A program made the position numbers and the translations under genes. From NCBI GenBank assembly GCA_964522665.1, contig CAZFVY010000152.1, forward strand, positions 1 through 11,043: a DNA stretch of 11,043 nt, written 5' to 3'. Below are positions 1-5,858 of the stretch, in pieces. How positions within the stretch are numbered: the first letter of the stretch is position 1; each line of letters starts with the position of its first letter. Below the pieces are notes generated by a model, which was not told the DNA's origin, made no database searches, and saw only the letters and a list, made by a program, of their open reading frames with translations. Origin of the DNA: CAZFVY01 sp964522665. Its GTDB lineage: Bacteria > Verrucomicrobiota > Verrucomicrobiia > Limisphaerales > CAZFVY01.

Positions 1-8
1 AGCCTGAA

Positions 9-680
9 ATGCGTCACCCACCCTACTTAGCATTGCCAAACCTCGCCGACTTGCGCGAAGCTGCGCCCATGCGCCAGGATCCGCAATCCGATGCCTTCAG
101 GTTTTTCGAAATTGGCGGTTGGTTTGACCAACGTTTTGGACCCAAGGCGGGACGCCGCTACCCGACGATGAAGTCCGCGCTGGGATTGTTTTTGCAGTGG
201 GGCGGGCAAAGCATCGTGGAAACGGGCACGCAACGCCAGGAGAACGATTGGGGCGCCGGCTGTTCGACGCTGATCTTCGCCGAGACGCTTCATCATCACC
301 AGCGCGGCCATCTTTGGTCGGTGGACATCTCGGCGGCGAACATCGCGGTTTCGCGCCGCGTCACCGCCCATGTCGGGGAGCGCGTCACCCACGTCGTCAG
401 CGATTCGCTCGCCTGGCTTGGTGGGTTCGAAAAGGGAATCGATCTCCTTTACCTCGACAGTTACGACTGGGAGCCGAACGAGCCGCAACTGGGGGAATGC
501 CAACGCCATCAACTGGCGGAACTGCGAGCGGCCTGGCCGCGCCTGGGGGACAAGTCGATCGTCCTATTGGACGACAATAATCTCGCCGGCGGAGGTAAGA
601 CCCAACTCGCCAAGGAGTTTTTACTCGTACAGGGCTGGACTTGCGTGCTTGATTTTGAGCAGAGTCTCTGGATTCCTTGA
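9..680 (+). CDS. Class I SAM-dependent methyltransferase-like protein (5' end possibly outside the window)
   Basis: Predicted cytosolic Rossmann-fold protein of 223 aa, most like the small class I methyltransferases of the Methyltransf_24 type. A VETGT strand at residues 70-74 followed by GAGCS (82-86) resembles the SAM-binding motif I region. SVD (104-106) supplies the acidic residue after strand 2, LLYLDS (146-151) matches the strand-4 region with Asp150, and IVLLDDN with a following GGGKT fits the family's C-terminal half. The substrate cannot be read from sequence; the adjoining glycosyltransferase suggests a sugar or surface-glycan substrate (inference). The frame is open to the left edge, so the ATG at 9 may not be the true start; an internal ATG at 69 is another choice, and neither has a clear Shine-Dalgarno. 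The TGA at 678-680 is followed in the same frame by 31 open codons leading into the next gene, so an interrupted fusion is possible. Confidence 0.7.
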   Translation: MRHPPYLALPNLADLREAAPMRQDPQSDAFRFFEIGGWFDQRFGPKAGRRYPTMKSALGLFLQWGGQSIVETGTQRQENDWGAGCSTLIFAETLHHHQRGHLWSVDISAANIAVSRRVTAHVGERVTHVVSDSLAWLGGFEKGIDLLYLDSYDWEPNEPQLGECQRHQLAELRAAWPRLGDKSIVLLDDNNLAGGGKTQLAKEFLLVQGWTCVLDFEQSLWIP

Positions 681-773
681 GCGCCGCCTGAAACCGGTTC
701 GGAGACCGCGACCAAGCGAAAGGCGAAACCGGCGCGCGCGACCGGCGGCAAGGCCAGGGCGGCGCAGTCATTG
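681..773 (+). other. Open in-frame spacer between methyltransferase-like and glycosyltransferase genes
   Basis: These 31 codons lie in the same frame as both neighbours and contain no stop. Their translation is rich in Ala, Lys, Arg, Thr and Gly, as a disordered linker would be (for example TKRKAKPARATGGKARAAQ). Seen directly: the common frame and the lack of stops. Inference: this could be a relic linker of a two-domain protein or simply GC-rich spacer, where 31 stop-free codons are not rare. No good ribosome binding site precedes the ATG at 774. Confidence 0.4.
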
Positions 774-1853
774 ATGCAACTAAACTTTCTCACCCCGATC
801 TGTTCGACTGGGTACGGCGTTGCCGGCGTGAATTTGCTGTCGGCCCTCACCCGGGGCGGGCATCAGGTCGCCTTATTCCCACGTGGCGTGATTGACGCGC
901 CGCCAGAGCATCACGCGGCGATCCAAGCGGGGCTAAGCTTCCAGGCGTTCTACAATCCCTGGGCGCCGAGCGTGCGCCTCGCGCAGCACACCAACCTCGC
1001 GAAGCACGTCGGACGCGGACCGTGGTGTGGTTTTACGATTTTCGAGTTGGACCGCTTCTCGGCGGCTGAGGTTTATCATCTGCGTTGCCTTGACCGCCTC
1101 TTCGTTTGCAGCCAGTGGGCGCGCCAGGTCTTGATCGATCATAGTTTGCTCGCCGACCGAGTTTGCGTCGTGCCGCTGGGGGTGGATGAACGGGTCTTTT
1201 CGCACGAAAAAGTGGCGCCCAACGAGGCGTCGCCGCCAGAAACGGTCTTCGTCAACGTCGGCAAATTCGAATTGCGCAAGGGGCACGACCTGCTGCTGGA
1301 CGCCTTCGAGCGCGCCTTCGGCGCGGACGATCCGGTGCGCCTCAAAGTCCACGGTTGGAACCACTTGCTTGGCGCCGGGAACCGCGATTGGATCGAGCGT
1401 TTCCGCCGCTCGCGGCTGGCGGACAAAATCTCGATCCCGGAACAGCCGTTTGCGTCGCACCACGAACTGGCCCGGTTCATGGGTGACGCCGATTGCGGGG
1501 TCTTCCCGGCCCGGGCCGAGGGTTGGAACCTCGAGCTCCTGGAAATGATGGCGCTCGGCAAAACGGTGATCGCCACCAATTATTCCGGGCACACGGAGTT
1601 CGTGAACGAGGAGAACTGCCGCTTGATCTCGATTTCGGAGGTGGAGGACGCCCATGACGGCCTGGCGTTTCGCGGGCAGGGCCGCTGGGCGCGGTTCGGT
1701 CGGCCCCAAATGGATGAACTGGTGAACCACCTGCGCGAGGTGCACCGCAAGAAACAGAGCGGACAACTCTTGGTCAACCTCGCGGGAATCGCCACCGCGC
1801 GGCGGTTTTCATGGGATTACGCCGCCAGCCGGCTGGCGGCCCAAGTCAATTGA
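774..1853 (+). CDS. GT4-type (GT-B fold) glycosyltransferase
   Basis: Retaining GT-B glycosyltransferase of 359 aa, expected to move a sugar from a nucleotide-sugar donor to a glycan or lipid acceptor at the cytoplasmic face of the membrane. The N-terminal domain has the glycine-rich loop STGYGVAG (residues 11-18). CSQWA (112-116) and VVPLGVD (132-138) mark the end of the acceptor half. VGKFELRKGHD (162-172) opens the donor-binding domain, and the nucleotide-sugar motif E-x7-E is present as Glu249 and Glu257 within AEGWNLELLEMMALGK. Length is normal for family GT4. The ATG at 774 is preferred to the in-frame TTG at 771; there is no convincing Shine-Dalgarno. It sits 93 bp after the methyltransferase-like gene and 61 bp before the MFS gene, all on one strand, so co-transcription is plausible. 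Donor and acceptor are unknown. Confidence 0.88.
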   Translation: MQLNFLTPICSTGYGVAGVNLLSALTRGGHQVALFPRGVIDAPPEHHAAIQAGLSFQAFYNPWAPSVRLAQHTNLAKHVGRGPWCGFTIFELDRFSAAEVYHLRCLDRLFVCSQWARQVLIDHSLLADRVCVVPLGVDERVFSHEKVAPNEASPPETVFVNVGKFELRKGHDLLLDAFERAFGADDPVRLKVHGWNHLLGAGNRDWIERFRRSRLADKISIPEQPFASHHELARFMGDADCGVFPARAEGWNLELLEMMALGKTVIATNYSGHTEFVNEENCRLISISEVEDAHDGLAFRGQGRWARFGRPQMDELVNHLREVHRKKQSGQLLVNLAGIATARRFSWDYAASRLAAQVN

Positions 1854-1914
1854 CCTTAGTGGCGTCGCGCGCGTTCGCGGGAAGATCAACCGCGGGAGAG
1901 TTGGGAGCGTTCGG

Positions 1915-3207
1915 ATGAGCGGCTCCAAGCTTCCGCTCGCGGAGACCGAACCGACGGAACCCGCGCTTCCCGCCAGCCCGTACGCCGTCCTGCGCAACCG
2001 GGAGTTTGTCTATTACCTCAGCGGCCGCTTCATCGCTTCGCTCGGACAACAGATGCTGGGGGTGGCGGTCGGCTGGGAGCTTTATGAGCGGACCCACTCG
2101 GCGTTGACGCTCGGCTTCGTGGGGCTGACGCAGATGGTTCCCATGGTCCTGATGACGCTGCCGTCCGGCCACGTCGCCGACAACTACAACCGGCGGCGAG
2201 TGATCCTCCTCATGGAACTGGCCATCGCGCTGGCGTGCGCCGGGTTGACGCTGGCCTCGTGGTTCGAGGCGCCGGTCGGCTGGACTTTCGTTTGCTTATT
2301 TTTGAGCGGCACGGCGCGGACCTTTCTATGGTCGTCGAGTTCGGCCTTCATGCCGCAAATCGTGCCGCGGAACCAATTCGCCCGGGCCGTGACCTGGAGC
2401 AGCGGGAGCTTTCAACTCTCCGCGGTGGCCGGACCGGCGGCGGGCGGCGCGTTGCTGGCGCTGACGCAAAGCGCGGCGTTGGTCTATGCGCTGAACACGG
2501 CGGCGGCGCTCATTTGTTTCGGCTTGATTAGCCGGGTCCGGGACCGGCCGGTGACCGCGAACCGGGAACCGCTTTCGGCGCGGAGCCTGATCGCCGGCTT
2601 CAAGTTCGTCCACCAGTCGAAGATCGTCTTGGGAACGATCACGCTGGACCTTTTCGCCGTCTTACTGGGCGGCGCCACGGCGCTTCTGCCGATCTATTCG
2701 AAGGACATTCTGCGCAGCGGGCCGACTGGGCTGGGATTGTTGCAGGCGGCGCTGCCGGCCGGTTCCTTTCTGATGGCGCTCGTCCTGGCGCATCGTCCGC
2801 CGATGGAAAAGGCCGGGCGGGCGTTGCTCTGGGCGGTCGCGGTCTTCGGCCTGGCGACGGTCGGCTTCGGCGTATCGCGCTGGTTCTGGTTGTCGTTCGC
2901 CATGCTTTTTGTTTGCGGGGCGGTGGACAATATCAGCGTGGTGGTGCGCCATACTTTGGTGCAGATATTGACGCCGGACGAGATGCGGGGACGGGTCTCG
3001 GCGGTGAACAGCCTGTTCATCGGCACCTCGAACGAACTGGGCGGCTTTGAATCGGGCTTGGTGGCCCACCTGTTCGGCCCGGTTTTCTCCGTCGTGTCAG
3101 GCGGCCTCGGCACGATCCTCGTCGTCTTCCTGATCGCGTGGATCTGGCCGGAGGTGCGGGCTTACGGCCGGCTGGATGACGAGAGTCATCATCCGAAATC
3201 GAAATAG
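1915..3207 (+). CDS. MFS transporter, MFS_3 / EntS-like exporter family
   Basis: Integral inner-membrane transporter of 430 aa with about 12 hydrophobic segments, the usual length for the major facilitator superfamily. After a Pro/Glu-rich cytosolic start (residues 1-22), FIASLGQQMLGVAVGWELY leads into helix 1. The loop between helices 2 and 3 holds GHVADNYNRRR (85-95), a form of MFS motif A (G-x3-D-x3-R-R). The helix-1 region and overall pattern resemble the MFS_3 group that includes the enterobactin exporter EntS; substrates in that group vary (siderophores, drugs, macrolides), so none is assigned. The ATG at 1915 is supported by GGGAG at 1903-1907, seven bases upstream. It is the last gene of the leftward cluster and converges with the CBS gene across 59 bp. 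No strong intrinsic terminator is visible there, only a 5-bp GC stem (3215-3219 with 3234-3238). Confidence 0.9.
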   Translation: MSGSKLPLAETEPTEPALPASPYAVLRNREFVYYLSGRFIASLGQQMLGVAVGWELYERTHSALTLGFVGLTQMVPMVLMTLPSGHVADNYNRRRVILLMELAIALACAGLTLASWFEAPVGWTFVCLFLSGTARTFLWSSSSAFMPQIVPRNQFARAVTWSSGSFQLSAVAGPAAGGALLALTQSAALVYALNTAAALICFGLISRVRDRPVTANREPLSARSLIAGFKFVHQSKIVLGTITLDLFAVLLGGATALLPIYSKDILRSGPTGLGLLQAALPAGSFLMALVLAHRPPMEKAGRALLWAVAVFGLATVGFGVSRWFWLSFAMLFVCGAVDNISVVVRHTLVQILTPDEMRGRVSAVNSLFIGTSNELGGFESGLVAHLFGPVFSVVSGGLGTILVVFLIAWIWPEVRAYGRLDDESHHPKSK

Positions 3208-3266
3208 ACTTGCTCGCGGCCGGACTCGCGGGACCGCGCGGCGCCACGCAGACGGGATTGTCCGAC

Positions 3267-3716
3267 TCAGCCCGGATACTGTCCGGCGATGTAATTCTCG
3301 AGCTGGCTGATCGTCTCGCTTTGGGTGGAAATGGTCCAATTCACTAAATCACCGATCGAGACGACGCCCATGATTTGCTCACTCTTGAGGACCGGCAGGT
3401 GGCGGACCCGCTTCTCGGTCATAATCCGCATGCATTCACCCACCGTATGGTCGGGCGTCGCGTAGATGATGGGATTCGGGAGGATTTCGCGCACCAACGT
3501 CTCCTTCGACGAGCGGCCTTTGATCGCGACTTTGCGGGCGTAGTCACGCTCCGAGACCACGCCGAGCAGTTTTTCTCCTTCGGTGACCAGCAACGCGCCG
3601 ATGTCCTTATCGGCCATTAGCTTGATCGCCTCGAAGACGGTCGCGTCGGGGGAGATTTTCCAGACGTTCCCGGTTTTGTTTTTCAGGATCGAACTGATCG
3701 TGCCAACGAGTTCCAT
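3267..3716 (-). CDS. Tandem CBS-domain protein
   Basis: Stand-alone CBS pair of 149 aa, a small cytosolic regulatory module that usually binds adenine nucleotides (AMP, ATP, SAM) and can act on partner enzymes or channels. CBS1 spans about residues 7-65 and CBS2 about 74-130. The nucleotide-ribose motif is visible in both halves: SERD at 55-58 and SIGD at 120-123. MADKDIGALLVTE and MTEKRVRHLPVL are typical cores of the two repeats. A short helical tail follows (about 127-149). The ATG at 3716 is preceded by AAAGG about nine bases upstream. No enzyme domain is attached, so the partner is unknown. It is the last gene of the minus-strand group and is separated from the FtsB-like gene by 388 bp, suggesting its own promoter. 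Confidence 0.92.
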   Translation of the reverse strand: MELVGTISSILKNKTGNVWKISPDATVFEAIKLMADKDIGALLVTEGEKLLGVVSERDYARKVAIKGRSSKETLVREILPNPIIYATPDHTVGECMRIMTEKRVRHLPVLKSEQIMGVVSIGDLVNWTISTQSETISQLENYIAGQYPG

Positions 3717-3879
3717 AGGTCAAGGCCTTTCATTGCGTGACGCCACCCCATCCGCGGTCAGTCCCGCGCGCGCTTCTCAAGGCGTGCCTTCTCCAGAGCT
3801 GAAGGCTTGGCGGTGGTTCCAGGGAGAAGCGATTCTGGCTGGGCCACGACGGGCTGCTTCGTTTGGTGTGGTAGTCTGT

Positions 3880-3900
3880 GGCGAGCATTATGCTTTCGCC
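3880..3900. repeat. Short hairpin in the leader of the CBS gene
   Basis: GGCGAGCA and TGC-TT-TCGCC form an 8-bp stem with a TTA loop and a two-base bulge. No T-run follows on either strand, so it does not look like an intrinsic terminator. It could be part of a structured leader of the minus-strand CBS transcript, or chance in GC-rich DNA. Confidence 0.35.
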
Positions 3901-3915
3901 CCGGCAAATCCAGCA

Positions 3916-3939
3916 GAAAATGTCGTCACGCGCATTTTC
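3916..3939. repeat. AT-rich-stem hairpin upstream of the CBS gene
   Basis: GAAAATG (3916-3922) and CATTTTC (3933-3939) are perfect reverse complements. An inner CG/CG pair extends the stem to nine pairs with one bulged T and a five-base loop. The AT-rich stem stands out from its GC-rich surroundings. Its dyad symmetry could be an operator for the CBS gene or an RNA hairpin; function is not shown. Confidence 0.4.
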
Positions 3940-4000
3940 CCGCCACCATCCGCCCGGCGAGAGGCAAATGCCAATACTTTGGGATGGGGTTTTTACCTCA

Positions 4001-4098
4001 GCGGAAGCGGAGCGAGATGCGCGCTAGGCTCGGGCGCACGGACAGTGGATCACTCGATCGCGCGCCTGCGGCCCCCGGGCGAACCAAAGCGCTTCCGC
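4001..4098 (-). repeat. Nested inverted repeat directly 3' of the ftsB-like gene
   Basis: Perfect 9-bp arms GCGGAAGCG (4001-4009) and CGCTTCCGC (4090-4098) enclose 80 bases. Inside, GCGCGC at 4019-4024 can pair with GCGCGC at 4060-4065, and AGTG-GAT-CACT (4044-4054) can form the tip. The structure starts six bases beyond the FtsB-like stop codon on the minus strand, where a 3'-end-stabilising or terminating structure would lie. After the last arm the minus strand reads TGAGGTAAAAACCCC, with no T-run, so a classic intrinsic terminator is not supported. It could also be a REP- or MITE-like element. Confidence 0.4.
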
Positions 4099-4104
4099 CC
4101 GCGG

Positions 4105-4428
4105 TCAACGCTGGCCGGGGATGGAGTTGGTCACTGGCTCGGCGAAACGGATCACCGTTTCTCCCGTGCGCGCGTAACCGAGTCGTTCACGCGCCATGCG
4201 TTCGACCGTGCGCGGATCACCGATCGTTTCACGGGCGGATTTCAAACGGCGGTATTGCTCTGACTCGTCTTTGATCTGGTCATCGAGGAGGAGAATGCTC
4301 TTGCGCATGGCCTCGTTGCGTTGGATCAGGGGCAGGTACCAAAACGCCACGGCGAGGGCGCCCGCCGCAAAGATCAGGACGATCACGAGCCGCGTCAGCT
4401 TGTCCCAAATACCCAGGTCAACCTTCAT
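4105..4428 (-). CDS. FtsB/DivIC family cell-division (septum formation initiator) protein
   Basis: Small bitopic membrane protein of 107 aa, the standard size for FtsB/DivIC. It has a short cytosolic N-terminus (residues 1-10), one membrane helix (about 11-33), a polar heptad-like coiled coil (about 35-66) and the family's C-terminal motif at 72-95, including VERMARERLGYARTGETVI. Family members bind FtsL and FtsQ in the periplasm and help activate septal peptidoglycan synthesis by FtsW/FtsI at the divisome. The ATG at 4428 has only a weak ribosome binding site. The gene is often found next to eno in other bacteria; here the upstream neighbour is a small lipoprotein gene 94 bp away and the downstream neighbour is the CBS gene. 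FtsB and DivIC cannot be told apart from this sequence alone, so no symbol is given. Confidence 0.88.
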   Translation of the reverse strand: MKVDLGIWDKLTRLVIVLIFAAGALAVAFWYLPLIQRNEAMRKSILLLDDQIKDESEQYRRLKSARETIGDPRTVERMARERLGYARTGETVIRFAEPVTNSIPGQR

Positions 4429-4522
4429 CGCTAAAATGCGAAGTCATCTAATTACGTCGCGCGCGTCGGCACAAGGATTTTTCCCGCAATTCTCATGCTG
4501 GCTGCGTCGCGGACCGGCGCCG

Positions 4523-4873
4523 CTACTTGGCGACCCGCCGCCATGCGGAAAGTTTCCCGGCGGGCGTGAACGTGAGCCGCAAGTAGAAATTCGGCGTCGG
4601 GGACGTTTCGTAGTAATCGACCCAACCGCCGTAGCGATGGTGAAACCCGAGGCCGGCGCTGACCCAGCCGCCACGGTAGCCGCGTTGAGTGAGCCATTCG
4701 GCGACCACCACGCCGTCGCTCAACTTCGCCGAAGAATCAGGCGGACCCATATCAAGCACCGCCTGATCATAGGTGTAATTGCCGATACGGCTGTTCCAGT
4801 CCACCGCCGGAACCGTCGCGCAGCCCCCGAGCAGAAGTCCGACGAGGGCGAGAAAAGCGAGCGCGGTTTTCAC
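4523..4873 (-). CDS. Small lipoprotein of unknown function
   Basis: Predicted lipoprotein of 116 aa. The start is GTG at 4873, giving M-K-T, a hydrophobic stretch (residues 4-15) and a lipobox LGGC (15-18) with Cys18 as the lipidation site; no Asp follows at +2 (it is Ala), so transport to the outer membrane is expected under the usual Lol rule. The mature part begins with a TYDQAVLDMGPPD segment (about 34-46), recalling the start of BamE/SmpA-like folds in which a helix leads to a Gly-Pro turn, but the similarity is weak and I do not assign that family. The rest is rich in Trp, Tyr and Gly, ending in strands such as NFYLRLTFTPAGKL. It lies 94 bp upstream of the FtsB-like gene on the same strand. 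Ribosome-binding signal is weak (GGGA about 13 bases upstream). Confidence 0.75.
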   Translation of the reverse strand: MKTALAFLALVGLLLGGCATVPAVDWNSRIGNYTYDQAVLDMGPPDSSAKLSDGVVVAEWLTQRGYRGGWVSAGLGFHHRYGGWVDYYETSPTPNFYLRLTFTPAGKLSAWRRVAK

Positions 4874-4935
4874 GTCGTCAACTTATTCCCGTTCGCGAGA
4901 GAACGCAACCGACAGGCCAGCCACCAGCGGGCCGT

Positions 4936-4997
4936 CGCGCGGCCACGGCTGAACTGAAAGCCCGGCCAGAGTCTCTAAAGAGACGCGTGGCCGCGCG
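4936..4997. repeat. Three-way-junction-like palindrome (possible REP-type element or structured RNA)
   Basis: A perfect 12-bp inverted repeat, CGCGCGGCCACG (4936-4947) and CGTGGCCGCGCG (4986-4997), closes a 38-base interval that itself holds two small hairpins. These are GCT/AGC (4948-4950 with 4959-4961, loop GAACTGAA) and GTCTC-TAAA-GAGAC (4971-4984), which can also be read as a 6-bp stem with a two-base loop. Together they form a compact cloverleaf-like fold. No T-run follows on either strand. It sits between the DUF6249-like gene and the lipoprotein gene, both minus-strand. Confidence 0.55.
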
Positions 4998-5037
4998 CAG
5001 AAAACCCGCGTGACCGCCAAATCGCTCGCGGCCGAAA

Positions 5038-5064
5038 CCGCGGTGAACTGTCGTTCACGCGCGG
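5038..5064 (-). terminator. Possible intrinsic terminator of the DUF6249-like gene
   Basis: CCGCG-GTGAAC (5038-5048) pairs with GTTCAC-G-CGCGG (5053-5064): 11 pairs, one bulged G and a TGTC loop. Read on the minus strand it begins 37 bases after the stop codon at 5102 and is followed by TTTCGG, a weak T-run. Stem strength and position fit a terminator; the poor T-run keeps confidence low. Confidence 0.45.
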
Positions 5065-5101
5065 GATCGGCCGCTTCGATTTCCGGGATTACGTAAATGT
5101 T

Positions 5102-5539
5102 CTAACGAACCAAGCCCGGCGAGGTCCCGGCGGCTTTGGCCTTTTTCTCGGCTTCCATCTCGTCCGCGATTTTCTTGCCTACCAGCGCGTAGTAGATCAG
5201 GAAGGCCAAGCCCAGACCGACCAGGATCAGAGCGAAGAGCGCCGGAATCAGGCCGCCCGCATAATAGAGCGCAACGGAGATGGCCAGACCAAGCAGCGTG
5301 AGGATCAGCCCCGCCATCAAAGTCGCGTGCGGCGAGCGCGGCCGATCATCGCCGCAACGATCGTCGGGCATTGGGGGCAGCTCAATGCCCTTCTCAATGG
5401 CCGCCATGCGCTCTTTGTGATAAAATTCGAGCATGTCGCGCTTCTTCCGGTATTCGAGGTAGATGGATTCCATGCCGATGCCGATGCCGAAGACGATGCT
5501 TACGATCGGGATCAGCGCCCCGAGTTTTTCGTATTCCAT
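5102..5539 (-). CDS. DUF6249-like three-TM membrane protein
   Basis: Small inner-membrane protein of 145 aa. It has a first hydrophobic segment (about residues 7-23), then a charged cytosolic-type region with EYRKKRDMLEFYHKERMAAI and EKGIELPP (29-56), a pattern I associate with DUF6249 proteins. A hydrophilic, Asp/Arg-rich stretch (59-71) is followed by two more membrane segments (about 72-94 and 97-120) and a Lys/Glu/Ala tail. The ATG at 5539 was chosen over upstream in-frame codons because AGAAGGG lies seven bases before it and the upstream translation is Arg-rich non-family sequence. It is divergent from the ECF sigma factor gene across about 320 bp. I recall DUF6249 genes occurring beside ECF sigma genes elsewhere, but cannot check this here. 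Biochemical function is unknown. Confidence 0.8.
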   Translation of the reverse strand: MEYEKLGALIPIVSIVFGIGIGMESIYLEYRKKRDMLEFYHKERMAAIEKGIELPPMPDDRCGDDRPRSPHATLMAGLILTLLGLAISVALYYAGGLIPALFALILVGLGLAFLIYYALVGKKIADEMEAEKKAKAAGTSPGLVR

Positions 5540-5546
5540 AAGATTG

Positions 5547-5553
5547 CCCTTCT
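5547..5553 (-). promoter_or_regulatory. Ribosome binding site of the DUF6249-like gene
   Basis: On the minus strand AGAAGGG stands seven bases before the ATG at 5539. It decides between this start and the longer open frame that runs upstream to about 5731. Confidence 0.65.
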
Positions 5554-5738
5554 GAGTATTTGTTTTAGTCCAGCGCCGGCCAATTCTTCCGGCTCGTTTC
5601 GTTCCTTCTGACTTGATCGCGAGGGGAAAGGTTTCAAAATCTTTCTCCGGGCCGGCTGAACGCGCGGCGATCGGATGGGCGCGGCGCGCGGACCAAATCG
5701 GCGCGGACGAACGACGCCTGACGAGCGCCAAAACATTT

Positions 5739-5770
5739 TTGAAACTATCGCCGGCCTCTTAAAGTATAAA
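5739..5770 (+). promoter_or_regulatory. Possible promoter of the sigma/anti-sigma operon
   Basis: TTGAAA (5739-5744) and TATAAA (5765-5770) resemble -35 and -10 boxes, but the spacer of 20 bases is longer than the usual 16-18. The alternative -35 GAAACT (5741-5746) gives 18 bases and is weakly like the GGAACT box of ECF-type promoters, which would fit autoregulation. This AT-rich patch is the most promoter-like piece of the divergent region (5540-5858). No matching minus-strand promoter for the DUF6249-like gene was found. Confidence 0.3.
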
Positions 5771-5787
5771 CTGGTGACCGCGCCGTC

Positions 5788-5800
5788 CGGCGAAACGCCG
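5788..5800 (+). repeat. Small hairpin in the sigma-factor leader
   Basis: CGGCG-AAA-CGCCG is a perfect 5-bp stem with a triloop. It lies after the proposed promoter and about 60 bases before the sigma-factor start, so it would be in the mRNA leader. It may be chance in GC-rich DNA. Confidence 0.3.
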
Positions 5801-5858
5801 AGGCGCGAGCGAGCGCTCCCAATTGGCGCCGCGCAGAGTTTGGATAATCGCCTATTTT

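Larger units (their letters stand above)
3717..4104. other. 388-bp intergenic region without a recognisable gene
   Basis: This gap lies downstream of the ftsB-like gene and upstream of the CBS gene, both on the minus strand, so it should hold the 3' end of one transcript and the promoter/leader of the other. I see no credible coding frame: the plus-strand frames that stay open here run through the FtsB-like gene and resemble no protein family. It holds three separate inverted repeats (3880-3900, 3916-3939, and 4001-4009 with 4090-4098). I compared it by eye with RNase P, tmRNA, 4.5S and 6S RNA and common riboswitch cores and found no match. No convincing -35/-10 pair was found. Confidence 0.5.

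Noticed and set aside
933..1766. Long minus-strand open frame opposite the glycosyltransferase
   Set aside because: It is a GC-rich antisense shadow with no recognisable domain, while the plus strand carries clear GT4 motifs across the same span.
3208..3266. Bidirectional terminator between the MFS and CBS genes
   Set aside because: Only a 5-bp GC stem is present and neither strand has a T-run, so it does not stand above chance.
3781..4020. Possible known non-coding RNA or riboswitch (RNase P, tmRNA, 6S, cobalamin, c-di-GMP, fluoride)
   Set aside because: I looked for their conserved core sequences on both strands and found none in the right arrangement. Only unassigned hairpins remain.
3583..4263. 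Plus-strand open frame across the CBS start, the intergenic gap and part of the FtsB-like gene
   Set aside because: It overlaps two well-supported genes on the opposite strand, has no family resemblance and no convincing ribosome binding site.
5540..5731. N-terminal extension of the DUF6249-like protein
   Set aside because: The extension is Arg-rich and non-hydrophobic, whereas the ATG at 5539 has a good AGAAGGG site and begins the conserved part.
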